Positions 1-8,368 of a stretch of DNA of 64,000 bases are shown piece after piece; the first letter of the stretch is position 1; each line of letters starts with the position of its first letter. The stretch spans positions 372,001-436,000 of the forward strand of contig JAFDWX010000005.1 of assembly GCA_018268255.1 (NCBI GenBank). Direction: 5' to 3'. The position numbers and the translations under genes are program-made. The notes beneath the pieces are model-generated. The model did not search any database. It was not told the DNA's origin and was given only the letters and a program-made list of their open reading frames with translations. The stretch is from Armatimonadota bacterium (GTDB lineage: Bacteria; Armatimonadota; Fimbriimonadia; Fimbriimonadales; Fimbriimonadaceae).

Positions 1-2
1 AC

Positions 3-2192
3 GGAAACTTGGCAGGTGGTTTTGTGTGGCCAGATTCCAAGCTGGTTCTGGTTACCGACCAAGAGTTGTTTGGAGTCGGCAGACTCAAACTGCCGCAGAG
101 AAAATTCAACGAGGGTGCTCCGATCGCCACCGTGCTCGATCTGAAGCCGGGTGACTATGTGGTTCACATCAACTTCGGAATTGGGATCTTCCAGGGGTTG
201 GTCAAACGAACTGTCGGGGGGCAAGAGAAGGAATGCCTCTACATCCAATACGGCGGCCCTGACAAGCTCTTTGTCCCGGCCGACCAACTCGATCGAGTCC
301 AGAAGTATCTCAATCCTGGTGATACGGAGCCCAAAATCAACCGCTTGCACTCGGGGGAGTGGCAGCGGGCGGTGGGAAAAGCCCGGGAGGAAGCGCGCGC
401 CTTCGCCCGAGAACTGATCCGACTGTACGCCCAACGGAAACAAGTTCAGCGCGTATCGTTTGGCCCGGACAGCCCGTGGCAAGGGGAGATGGAAGCGACC
501 TTCCCGTGGATGGAGACACCCAGTCAGATCTCGGCGATTCGAGAAGTGAAGACGGACCTCCAGACGGACTACCCGATGGACCGCCTGATCTGCGGTGATG
601 TAGGTTTCGGAAAAACCGAAGTCGCCATTCGCGCCGCGTTCAAGGTTGCGCAGTCCGGAAAGCAGGTTGCCGTTCTATGCCCAACCACAATTCTCAGCGA
701 GCAGCACTACCGCAACTTCTCCGAGCGGCTTGGGGCCTTTCCCACTCGGCTAGAGTTCCTCAATCGATTTCGATCGACCGCTGAACGGAAGGACATCGGA
801 CACAGGCTTGCCAAGGGCGAGATTGACATCATCATCGGCACGCACGCCCTACTGAACCAAGAGCTCAAGTTTCAGGACCTCGGTTTGGTCGTCATCGACG
901 AGGAACACAAGTTCGGAGTTAAGCAAAAGGAAGCGTTGAAATCGCTCAGGGTAAGTGTGGATGTGCTTAGCATGTCGGCCACGCCGATTCCACGAACCCT
1001 GAGCATGGCCATGATGGACATCCGTCAAATGTCCCTCATCAATGACCCGCCGCCAGGTCGATTGCCTATCCGCACCTATGTCCGCACCTTCTCCAATGAA
1101 GTGGTTCGTGAAGCCATCCTGCGTGAACTTGCTCGCGGTGGGCAGGTCTACTATGTCTACAACCGTGTTCAGGGAATCTGGCACGTAGCGGAAAAGCTCA
1201 AGAAACTCGTACCCATGGCGCGCATCGGGGTCGGCCACGGACAGATGAACGAGAAGGAGTTGGAACCGGTCATGCTCGCTTTTATCCACGGCGAACTCGA
1301 CATCCTGCTCTCGACCACCATTATCGAAAATGGTCTCGACATTCCCAATGCCAATACGATGATCGTTGAAAACGCGGACCGTTTCGGCCTTTCGCAGCTG
1401 TACCAGTTGCGCGGTCGCGTTGGAAGATCGGACCGGCAGGCATACGCCTATCTGCTCTATCAAAACGAGACCGGATTGACTGAGAACGCGCTCGCCCGTC
1501 TCCAATCGCTGCAGGAGTTTTCTTCGCTGGGTGCTGGCTACTCGTTGGCTGTCCGCGATCTCCAAATTCGAGGTGCGGGAGACTTGCTCGGGTCCAAACA
1601 ATCCGGAACTATGGCAACCGTGGGCTATGAGCTGTTCGTGCAGATCATCAACGAAGAGATCCAGTTCCTGAAGGCACACGCCGACGGTGACGGCAAGCGG
1701 GAGTACAACGATCCCCTGGAGGGACTGGAAGCCTTGCCAACGGTTGATCTGCCCGTGATCGCCTTGATTCCTGAATCCTATATCGAGGACCAAGCCCAAC
1801 GGCTCTACTACTACAAGATCATGATGTCGTCGCGCAACTTGGACGAACTCAACGCGGTGCGCGAGGAAATCACAGACCGCTATGGCATCATTCCGACTGA
1901 GGTTTCGACTGCGCTGGGCGTGATGTCATGCCGGATTCGAGCGCGAGAACTCCATGTCGACAAGATCGAAGGCCACGGGGGACGGCTCGTGGTTACGTTC
2001 AAGGATTCTGCGGACTACTCGCCCAGGCTCTGGTCCATGCTTACCAAGAAGAACCGTGAATGCTACTACACCCGCCAGCAGTTCATCTGGCCCTGGCACG
2101 GAGACTCGCTGGAAGCCTCCTTTGAGATGCTCGCCACGATCCTGTCATGTTTGCAAGAAATTGAGCACCAGCGAGAAAGTCTTGGTGTTTAG
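3..2192 (+). CDS. mfd: Transcription-repair coupling factor Mfd, C-terminal part (5' end outside window)
   Basis: ATP-dependent DNA translocase that removes stalled RNA polymerase and recruits UvrA to template-strand lesions. The reading frame is open to the window edge and about 730 residues are visible, against roughly 1100 for full Mfd, so the UvrB-like N-terminal modules lie upstream. Seen in order: a CarD-like RNA-polymerase-interacting domain (LKPGDYVVHINFGIGIFQG), Walker A GDVGFGKTEVA, a DEEH box (VVIDEEHKFG), SATPIPRTL, motif VI (QLRGRVGRS) and a C-terminal TRCF domain. The next gene starts 45 nt downstream on the same strand. Family assignment is secure; only the true N-terminus is unknown. 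Confidence 0.97.
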   Translation, partial: GNLAGGFVWPDSKLVLVTDQELFGVGRLKLPQRKFNEGAPIATVLDLKPGDYVVHINFGIGIFQGLVKRTVGGQEKECLYIQYGGPDKLFVPADQLDRVQKYLNPGDTEPKINRLHSGEWQRAVGKAREEARAFARELIRLYAQRKQVQRVSFGPDSPWQGEMEATFPWMETPSQISAIREVKTDLQTDYPMDRLICGDVGFGKTEVAIRAAFKVAQSGKQVAVLCPTTILSEQHYRNFSERLGAFPTRLEFLNRFRSTAERKDIGHRLAKGEIDIIIGTHALLNQELKFQDLGLVVIDEEHKFGVKQKEALKSLRVSVDVLSMSATPIPRTLSMAMMDIRQMSLINDPPPGRLPIRTYVRTFSNEVVREAILRELARGGQVYYVYNRVQGIWHVAEKLKKLVPMARIGVGHGQMNEKELEPVMLAFIHGELDILLSTTIIENGLDIPNANTMIVENADRFGLSQLYQLRGRVGRSDRQAYAYLLYQNETGLTENALARLQSLQEFSSLGAGYSLAVRDLQIRGAGDLLGSKQSGTMATVGYELFVQIINEEIQFLKAHADGDGKREYNDPLEGLEALPTVDLPVIALIPESYIEDQAQRLYYYKIMMSSRNLDELNAVREEITDRYGIIPTEVSTALGVMSCRIRARELHVDKIEGHGGRLVVTFKDSADYSPRLWSMLTKKNRECYYTRQQFIWPWHGDSLEASFEMLATILSCLQEIEHQRESLGV

Positions 2193-2236
2193 GCCGGTCA
2201 TAACCCGCTCATACCGGGCAAAATTGATGTCGGTTC

Positions 2237-4573
2237 ATGTCTGATTCGCCGTCACGTCTGGAAGATCTCCGCACACTCGCCAACGCGCGGGCCGATGCGG
2301 CGTTTTCCACGGCCTTTATGACCTTGGTTGGCGGCGGTTTTTTGATCGGCTTTGTCAAGTCGCTCAACGGCAGCGACCTTTGGATCGGCCTTATCAGCGC
2401 GATCCCGCCGTTACTGGGTCTCCTTCAGATACCCGGTGCTCTTTGGGGTCGCGGATTTAAGTCGTACAAAAAATTCATCTTCCCTGGTGGACTGATGTGG
2501 CGGCTGTTCCACCTCCCTATCGTCGTCCTGCCCTTGATGGGTGTGCTGGGTGCCGGAAGGCTGCCCATTATCGTTCTGTGCCTGGCCTTTGCATTTACGT
2601 GCGTCCAGTTGGTTGACCCGATCTATAACGACTGGCTGGCGGAGATGGTCCCCAGTAACTCCCGTGGCTGGTTCTATAGCCGCCGCAACGCTATCGCCGG
2701 AATCACCGGTGCAGTTGTGGGTCTTGCGGGTGGTTTGATCCTCGACATCATGAAGAGCCAGGGCCACGAGGCTGCAGGCTATACGACCGTCTTTGGTGTG
2801 GGTTGGATCTGCAGCGTGGTGTCGATGAGCTTCTTCTTGCGCATGACCGACCGGCCACGGCTCGCTCCCCAAAAGGTTAGCCTACGTTCCGTTTTGCCCA
2901 GCATCACGGAGCCTTATGGCGATCCCCAGTTCCGGCGGGTTCTGCTGTTCCTGTTTGCCTTCGTTTTTGGGCAGGTCTTTATGGGTGGACTGCTGACAGC
3001 GTACGCCTTGGAGTCGCTCAAGCTGCCCATGACGCTCATCCAGGGAACCGGTTTGATCCAAGCATCTGCCCAGTTGGTGGCTGCACGATGGTGGGGGTTT
3101 TTCAGCGACAAATACGGCAACAAACCGGTTCTAGCCATTCTCACCATCGGGATTACCATCACGCCTGTGATGTGGTTCTTTACCAAACCCAGTGAGAACC
3201 TCCACAACATGATTGTGCTGACGCCTGGGCACCTTTTGAGCGGCGTGGTTTGGGCCGGCGTTGGATTGTGCCAGTTCAATCTGCTCCTCAATACGGCGAA
3301 TCCCGAGAAGCGTGCCAACTACATTGCGAGCGGCCAGTCGCTGATCAGCATTACAGCCGCTTTATCCCCGTTTTTGGGTTCACTGGTGATGGCTCACCTC
3401 CGTGGTTCGATGCCCGTTGCTCAGGCCTATTTGAGCGTCTTGGGTGTCACCACAGCGCTGAGGTTTTTTTCTCTATTCTTCCTGCTGCCGGTCCGCGAGG
3501 AAGGTTCCATCGCGATTCGCGATACGCTGCGCCAATTCAAAAGGGTAACGCCAACCGGCTTTGCCGCACTGCGAAAGCTCACCACCAGTTCGGATGTCCA
3601 AGCTCGATCCACTGCGATGGCCCAAGTCGCAGAACGTAACCTGGGAATGGCCGCCGACGAGGTCATCAAGACCCTGCACGATCCGACGCCGCGCCTGCGA
3701 CGTGAAGCTGCTGCAGCGCTCGCTGAAATCGGAGGAACCGCAAGCGAAGACGCTCTGATCCATCAGCTCGATGACCACCCGGACCTGGTCGAAGAGGAGG
3801 CACTTGAATCACTTGGCCGAATCGGAACCGAGCGCGCCGTGCCGTACCTTTTGCGCTATCTTGATTCGCCCTCGCCGCAACTCCGTAGGTCAGCCGCGAA
3901 AGCGCTCGGAAGGATCGGTGCTCCCAGCGCGGAGGATGCCCTTATCCTGAGCGCAATGTCCGAAAATGACCCTGATTTGCGAAGATCCAGTCTGCAAGCA
4001 CTGCGAATGCTGGGATCGAGCCGCGCCGCACACGTCATTGAAGCCGCGCTCATGGATCGACACCCGAGCGTCCGTATCGCCGCTTGCGAGGCGGTGGACG
4101 AACTTCGCTTGGTCGGATTGGCCGAAGCCATACGAACCTCGCTCGCAACCTACCGCGACGAAGCGGCCTCGGAAGCGGCCTATGTGCTGGGAGCGGTCGG
4201 CAGCCGGACCGATATCCCGATCATTCTCCAGGTTGCCAACGAGTGCGTTTCGATGATTACGCGCCGGAGGTGCTTGCTGGGTATCGCCAGGATGCTGGAG
4301 GTCGAGAGCGATGCCTACCGAGTCTTCCTGATGGAAGGTATGGCTCGGGATGCTGAGCTCCTCAAAATGTTCAGTGGCAAAGCCCGCTCCAACGACACCC
4401 TTCACAAGGGTATGACTGCCTTTTCGGCTGGGCGCGATGGCGAGGCCCTCACCATTCTCGCAACAGCCGCCCCGGGCAGCATTCTCTCGGAACTCTGCGA
4501 GCCAGTGGTGCCCGAAGCTTTCATCATCGCCGCACTCTATTTCCAAAAGATCAGCGACTTGATGAGCAAGTAA
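2237..4573 (+). CDS. MFS transporter fused to a C-terminal HEAT-repeat domain
   Basis: The first about 430 of 778 residues are a hydrophobic, multi-spanning major facilitator-like module with glycine-rich membrane segments and a cytoplasmic loop rich in basic residues. From about residue 450 to 680 come five or six HEAT-like helical repeats (for example RLRREAAAALAEIG, QLRRSAAKALGRIG, DLRRSSLQALRMLG), which in other proteins act as protein-interaction scaffolds. The substrate cannot be read from the sequence. The ATG at 2237 follows mfd by 45 nt, and the TauE gene starts 10 nt after the stop, so 2237-6118 looks like one operon. Inference: the HEAT tail regulates the permease or docks a partner at the inner membrane. 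Confidence 0.8.
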   Translation: MSDSPSRLEDLRTLANARADAAFSTAFMTLVGGGFLIGFVKSLNGSDLWIGLISAIPPLLGLLQIPGALWGRGFKSYKKFIFPGGLMWRLFHLPIVVLPLMGVLGAGRLPIIVLCLAFAFTCVQLVDPIYNDWLAEMVPSNSRGWFYSRRNAIAGITGAVVGLAGGLILDIMKSQGHEAAGYTTVFGVGWICSVVSMSFFLRMTDRPRLAPQKVSLRSVLPSITEPYGDPQFRRVLLFLFAFVFGQVFMGGLLTAYALESLKLPMTLIQGTGLIQASAQLVAARWWGFFSDKYGNKPVLAILTIGITITPVMWFFTKPSENLHNMIVLTPGHLLSGVVWAGVGLCQFNLLLNTANPEKRANYIASGQSLISITAALSPFLGSLVMAHLRGSMPVAQAYLSVLGVTTALRFFSLFFLLPVREEGSIAIRDTLRQFKRVTPTGFAALRKLTTSSDVQARSTAMAQVAERNLGMAADEVIKTLHDPTPRLRREAAAALAEIGGTASEDALIHQLDDHPDLVEEEALESLGRIGTERAVPYLLRYLDSPSPQLRRSAAKALGRIGAPSAEDALILSAMSENDPDLRRSSLQALRMLGSSRAAHVIEAALMDRHPSVRIAACEAVDELRLVGLAEAIRTSLATYRDEAASEAAYVLGAVGSRTDIPIILQVANECVSMITRRRCLLGIARMLEVESDAYRVFLMEGMARDAELLKMFSGKARSNDTLHKGMTAFSAGRDGEALTILATAAPGSILSELCEPVVPEAFIIAALYFQKISDLMSK

Positions 4574-4583
4574 CATAACCTCT

Positions 4584-5363
4584 ATGCCGAGCGTCATCAC
4601 CGCCAACGATCCCATCGGATGGGTCATCCTCGCGGTGGTTGGAGCGATCGCGAGCGGCATCAATGCGGTGGCGGGAGGAGGATCGCTGATTTCCTTCCCC
4701 ACCATCATCGCATTGGGAGTTCCGGATATCGCCGCCAACGCCACGAACTCGGCGGCGTTATGGCCCGGATCCCTTTCAAGCGCATTCGGTTTCGCCGAGC
4801 GTCTGCGCGAGGCCAAACGGGATCTCACTCTCCTGCTTCCACCAACGATCGTGGGAGCCATCGTGGGATCCTTTGGGCTGCTGCTCACGCCGGAGAAAGT
4901 CTTCAAAATCGCCGTGCCGATCTTGATCCTGTTCGCCACCATCCTGCTGGCTGTTCAGCCAAAGATCAAGGCTTGGGCGAGCCAGAATACGTTCCGTCTC
5001 GGACGCACGTATGGAGCAATCATTCAATTTTTCGTAGCGGTCTATGGCGGCTATTTCGGAGCGGGAATGGGGATTCTGATGCTCGCGTACCTGGGGCTCT
5101 TGTTGGACGGCGACATCCATGAACAGAACGCGCTCAAGGCATGGCTGGGAGTAGCCATCAACTTCGTCGCAACGGCGATCTTTTTGTGGAAAGGCAAGGT
5201 GCTTCTGGTGCCAGGAGCGGCCATGCTCGTCGGCTCGGTAATGGGCGGATATGGAGCGGCGCGCATGTCGCTCAGAGTCGACGCAAACAAATTGCGGTGG
5301 GGAATCGTGGTGTTTGGTATGGTCATGTCCGTGGTTTTTGGGTCGAGAGTTATGGCGCGATGA
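4584..5363 (+). CDS. Sulfite exporter TauE/SafE family (DUF81) membrane protein
   Basis: A 259-residue integral membrane protein with about eight hydrophobic segments and the family's two-fold pattern: AVAGGGSLISFP near the N-terminus and GGYFGAGMGILMLAYLG in the second half. The family moves small organic or inorganic anions, often sulfur compounds, across the cytoplasmic membrane; the substrate here is unknown. It lies 10 nt behind the MFS-HEAT gene and its stop overlaps the next start as ATGA, indicating translational coupling. Length is typical for the family. Confidence 0.88.
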   Translation: MPSVITANDPIGWVILAVVGAIASGINAVAGGGSLISFPTIIALGVPDIAANATNSAALWPGSLSSAFGFAERLREAKRDLTLLLPPTIVGAIVGSFGLLLTPEKVFKIAVPILILFATILLAVQPKIKAWASQNTFRLGRTYGAIIQFFVAVYGGYFGAGMGILMLAYLGLLLDGDIHEQNALKAWLGVAINFVATAIFLWKGKVLLVPGAAMLVGSVMGGYGAARMSLRVDANKLRWGIVVFGMVMSVVFGSRVMAR

Positions 5364-6118
5364 AGTGGGGCGTAGTTGTAGCGGCTGGCGGGCGAGAGGA
5401 AGGCGACCTCGCCACGGCAATGGGTACTCCGTTTAAGCCCATGGCACCGGTTGGTGGCAAACCGGCTATCTGCTGGATGGTTGAAGCTGTCCAAGCCTTG
5501 CCGCAAATCGAACTTGCGGTGGTGGGTCCACTCGAAGTCGGCGCCGTCGTTCCGGCAAAGGCGTACGTGCCCGAAGTCGGATCAGCCGTTCAGAATCTCA
5601 TGGCTGGCCTGGACTCGCTCAAGGACTGCAATGCGATCGTCGTTCTCCCTGGCGATAGTCCCTTGATTCGTCCGGAAAGCTTGGAGAACTACATCCAGTA
5701 CCTTCAGTCAAGAGCTCTGGCGGGCGATTGGATTTCTGCTGGAATCTGTCCAGCTAGCGCATTTAGATCGAGATATCCTGAATGTCCAGCCAGTGGGATT
5801 CACCTGAAAGAGGGCGAGTTCATTTCGGGAGGGCTTTACGCGGGCGCACCAGCCACGCTTCGGCGATTGGAAGCCATCCTCGCCGAATTCCGAGCCTTGA
5901 GAAAGAACCCCATTGCAATGGTTCGAAAGCTCGGCTTTATCGCATTGGGCGTGTTCGCATTGCGCCAGGCAAGCCTGGGATTTGCGGAATACCACTTGGC
6001 GAGAATCTTCGAGTCACGCGCCCTGATATGGCCGGAAGCAGGCCCGGAGACCTGCTTCGATTTCGATACTCCAGAAGAATACGCAGCTATCCTTCGGTAC
6101 TTTCCACAAACGCTTTGA
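5360..6118 (+). CDS. Nucleotidyltransferase (MobA/IspD-like fold)
   Basis: The start is taken at the ATG in the ATGA overlap with the TauE gene (5360), giving 252 residues; the longer frame upstream only shadows the TauE gene. The N-terminus has a nucleotide-binding glycine motif (VVVAAGGREEG followed by FKPMAPVGGKP) and a metal-binding PGDSPLI segment, as in NTP-transferase enzymes such as MobA, IspD and sugar-phosphate nucleotidyltransferases. The transferred group cannot be told: the family consensus after AAG is loosened by an insertion. The 3' end overlaps the convergent ArsR gene by 32 nt, so there is no room for a terminator between them. Confidence 0.75.
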   Translation: MKWGVVVAAGGREEGDLATAMGTPFKPMAPVGGKPAICWMVEAVQALPQIELAVVGPLEVGAVVPAKAYVPEVGSAVQNLMAGLDSLKDCNAIVVLPGDSPLIRPESLENYIQYLQSRALAGDWISAGICPASAFRSRYPECPASGIHLKEGEFISGGLYAGAPATLRRLEAILAEFRALRKNPIAMVRKLGFIALGVFALRQASLGFAEYHLARIFESRALIWPEAGPETCFDFDTPEEYAAILRYFPQTL

Positions 6119-6404
6119 GGGCCTGAAGCTTGGCATCCCACCGTTGAGAAATGGCAGCGAGGTAGGACTGCCCGACCTCGATGGATTCTGGATTCAGCCG
6201 CACACGAACATCGCGGCCATGGGGTTCCAGCACGATGATTTCGGCTTCTTCCAGAACTTGAAGATGCCGGCGCATCCCCTGTCGGGTGGCGGGAAACCCT
6301 TGGATCAACTGAGTGATGGTGAGCGGCGAGCTATCGCTGAGCCGCTCGATCAATTCCAGTCGATAGGGATCTCCCAGAGCTTTGAAAAGGGGCGCAGCGT
6401 TCAT
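6087..6404 (-). CDS. ArsR-family winged-helix transcriptional regulator
   Basis: A 105-residue protein typical of small ArsR repressors: FKALGDPYRLELIERLS followed by a recognition-helix region (TRQGMRRHLQVLEEAEII) and a wing (VRVRLNPESIE). No metal-binding cysteine motif (ELCVCDL type) is present, so it is probably not a metal sensor; such proteins are commonly paired with SRPBCC genes. The start at 6404 gives an ATGA overlap with the upstream AHSA1 gene. The likely operator is the TTGCATAA repeat set at 6854-6910. Confidence 0.88.
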   Translation of the reverse strand: MNAAPLFKALGDPYRLELIERLSDSSPLTITQLIQGFPATRQGMRRHLQVLEEAEIIVLEPHGRDVRVRLNPESIEVGQSYLAAISQRWDAKLQALKAFVESTEG

Positions 6405-6859
6405 TCGGGAGATCCGGTTTCCACGAATCGGCCCAGCCGAGCCAACTGGTATTCCCAACCACCCGTGTTATCCTCGAAGTTCTGCTGGCGATAGGATTCT
6501 GGCAAGCTCGCGAATCCGGTTTCGACCACCTTGAGCTTGGTTCCCTGCGGGTGCGACTCTAGAAAGAACTCCACCAGAGTATTGGGATGTTCCAAGGGGT
6601 TTTCAACAAAGCCCTGGGGCACAAATGCGGACCCGGACACCCATCGCCATGCAAAGTATTTCGGAGGCTCAGCTCCGACGATGGCGAGGCGAAACTTGCC
6701 CCACTTCCCCTCATCGATAACGGGTTGTTGGCCGACTTCGAAGGTCCCCTCAACAGCCTCGCTGAACCAGGAAGCGAATTGGTCCGGGCTTGAGATCGCG
6801 CGGTACACCCTGTCCATTTCGGCACTGATGATTATTTCTCGTTCGATGACATCTTGCAT
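6401..6859 (-). CDS. SRPBCC / AHSA1-like domain protein
   Basis: A 152-residue START-like protein: VIEREIIISAEMDRVYRAIS, then FASWFSEAVEG, ending in GGWEYQLARLGRFVE, all typical of the AHSA1-like SRPBCC family, which forms a hydrophobic ligand cavity. The ligand is unknown. The start at 6859 has a good Shine-Dalgarno sequence (AAGGAG, 9 nt spacing); a longer frame to 6910 would run through the promoter. It is the first gene of a two-gene unit with the ArsR regulator, a common pairing in which the repressor controls both. Confidence 0.85.
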   Translation of the reverse strand: MQDVIEREIIISAEMDRVYRAISSPDQFASWFSEAVEGTFEVGQQPVIDEGKWGKFRLAIVGAEPPKYFAWRWVSGSAFVPQGFVENPLEHPNTLVEFFLESHPQGTKLKVVETGFASLPESYRQQNFEDNTGGWEYQLARLGRFVETGSPE

Positions 6860-6910
6860 AATAGGCAACTCCTTGGTTGCATAATATCCCGCATTAGTTG
6901 GTTTATGCAA
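6854..6910 (-). promoter_or_regulatory. Promoter with three TTGCATAA operator half-sites
   Basis: On the minus strand a -35 TTGCAT and a -10 TATTAT are separated by 18 nt just ahead of the AHSA1 gene. The octamer TTGCATAA occurs at 6854-6861 and 6877-6884, and as its inverse TTATGCAA at 6903-6910. The last two form a perfect 8-bp inverted repeat that coincides with the -10 and -35 boxes; the first overlaps the start codon. This is what an autoregulatory ArsR operator would look like, although binding is inferred. Confidence 0.6.
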
Positions 6911-6943
6911 TGTTTTTGTTGCCTATTGTGGAACGAACCGCAA

Positions 6944-8287
6944 CTAATTGGCTGCTTCCATCAACTCCGCGGGGTGCCGTCGGGTGGCAAGTCGCAATGC
7001 GATCAAGCCCGAACTACCGGCTATGACCGACGCCATAAGAACTCCCAGCTTCGCCTCGGACGCAAGTAGGCTTCCCTCGAATGCCAGCGATGTGATGAAA
7101 AGGCTCATGGTGAACCCGATTCCTGCGATCAACCCAACCGCAGAAATCTGGGGCCAAGTCACTCCCCGAGGCGCTGCAGCAAGGCCGGATTTGACGCTGA
7201 GCCAGGAGAATGCCAAGATGCCGAGGGGCTTACCCACAACCAAGCCCACCAACACTCCCAGCGTTACCTCGTATCGAAGTGCTTCGCTCAATTGACCCAA
7301 CGGCACTTCGAGCCCAGAGTTGGCAAACGCAAACACTGGCATGATCAGGAACGCCGACCACGGGTGAAGCACGCGGATGAGTTTTTGCACCGGATTGCTG
7401 ATGCGCTCGCATTGTCGCTCGATGGCGGAAATGATCGATTCCTGCCGTTCGTCCAACATCCGCTGTTGAAAGACTCTGCCTGCTTCCGAAAAATCGTCCA
7501 TAAGCTCTCCCAGGCGGAGACTGAAACGGGATTCACCGATGACGGATTTGGCTGGGAGAGTAAACGCAGCGAGGACTCCAGCGATTGTCGCATGGATGCC
7601 GCTCTTTAGCACGAAATACCAGAGAAAGAGCCCCAGGACAGTGTAAATCAGGATCGATCGAACACCCAAAGCGTTTGCGGCAACCATGAGCGCGAGAGCA
7701 CCAGATGCCCAAAGCAGATAGCCCATATCGAGCGATGAGGTGTAGAAAAGTGCGATGACGAGCACTGCACCGATATCGTCGACAATGGCGAGAGCCGCAA
7801 GAAACACCTTGAGCGAACTGGGAACTCGCTTACCGGCCAGAGCCAAGATTCCCAAGGCGAAGGCAATGTCGGTTGCCATCGGGATGCCCCACCCAGAGAC
7901 TCCAGGTGTGTTTCGCGCAAAGGCAAAATACAACAATGCTGGAACCACCATTCCCCCAACTGCCGCCACCAAAGGGAGCGCCGCCTGCTTGAGGGAACTG
8001 AGCTCCCCCACGAGGATTTCGCGCTTGATTTCCAGGCCGATGATGAAGAAGAACATCGCCATCAAGCCATCGTTGATGAAGTGCAGCAGCGACTTCTGGA
8101 GCTTCCACGACCCTACGGTGAGCCGAAGCTCTGTCTCCCAAAGCGAGAAGTAACTCGGCGCAAAGGATGTGTTCGCCCACACCAGCGCCAAGACTGCACT
8201 CGCAAGCAGGACAATTCCGCCGCTGGCCTCCCGCTCCGCAAACTCTTGGAACGGCCTCAGCACACGTTCAATAGGAGTTTTGCGCAT
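6944..8287 (-). CDS. nhaA: Na+/H+ antiporter NhaA
   Basis: Exchanges cytoplasmic sodium for external protons at the inner membrane, supporting pH and salt homeostasis. The 447-residue protein has the family signatures in order: NDGLMAMFFFIIGLEIKRE, GWGIPMATDIAFALGIL carrying the first essential Asp, and LAIVDDIGAVLVIALFY with the Asp-Asp pair of the ion site. About a dozen hydrophobic helices are visible. It is somewhat longer than the E. coli protein because of an extended loop in the middle (residues about 240-290). It is transcribed away from the serpin gene; no partner gene lies beside it. Confidence 0.96.
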   Translation of the reverse strand: MRKTPIERVLRPFQEFAEREASGGIVLLASAVLALVWANTSFAPSYFSLWETELRLTVGSWKLQKSLLHFINDGLMAMFFFIIGLEIKREILVGELSSLKQAALPLVAAVGGMVVPALLYFAFARNTPGVSGWGIPMATDIAFALGILALAGKRVPSSLKVFLAALAIVDDIGAVLVIALFYTSSLDMGYLLWASGALALMVAANALGVRSILIYTVLGLFLWYFVLKSGIHATIAGVLAAFTLPAKSVIGESRFSLRLGELMDDFSEAGRVFQQRMLDERQESIISAIERQCERISNPVQKLIRVLHPWSAFLIMPVFAFANSGLEVPLGQLSEALRYEVTLGVLVGLVVGKPLGILAFSWLSVKSGLAAAPRGVTWPQISAVGLIAGIGFTMSLFITSLAFEGSLLASEAKLGVLMASVIAGSSGLIALRLATRRHPAELMEAAN

Positions 8288-8368
8288 GAGTTCATTGTGG
8301 CAGAGGCTGGAGGCGGCAACCGCACTAATGCCGTACTACCGTGATATGGCATTGGCTATATTGACAAT

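Noticed and set aside
849-1799. A 316-codon minus-strand frame inside mfd
   Set aside because: Antisense to conserved helicase motifs; no domain of its own.
3890-4942. A 350-codon minus-strand frame across the MFS-HEAT gene end and the TauE gene
   Set aside because: No domain; the plus-strand proteins are recognisable and overlap in an operon.
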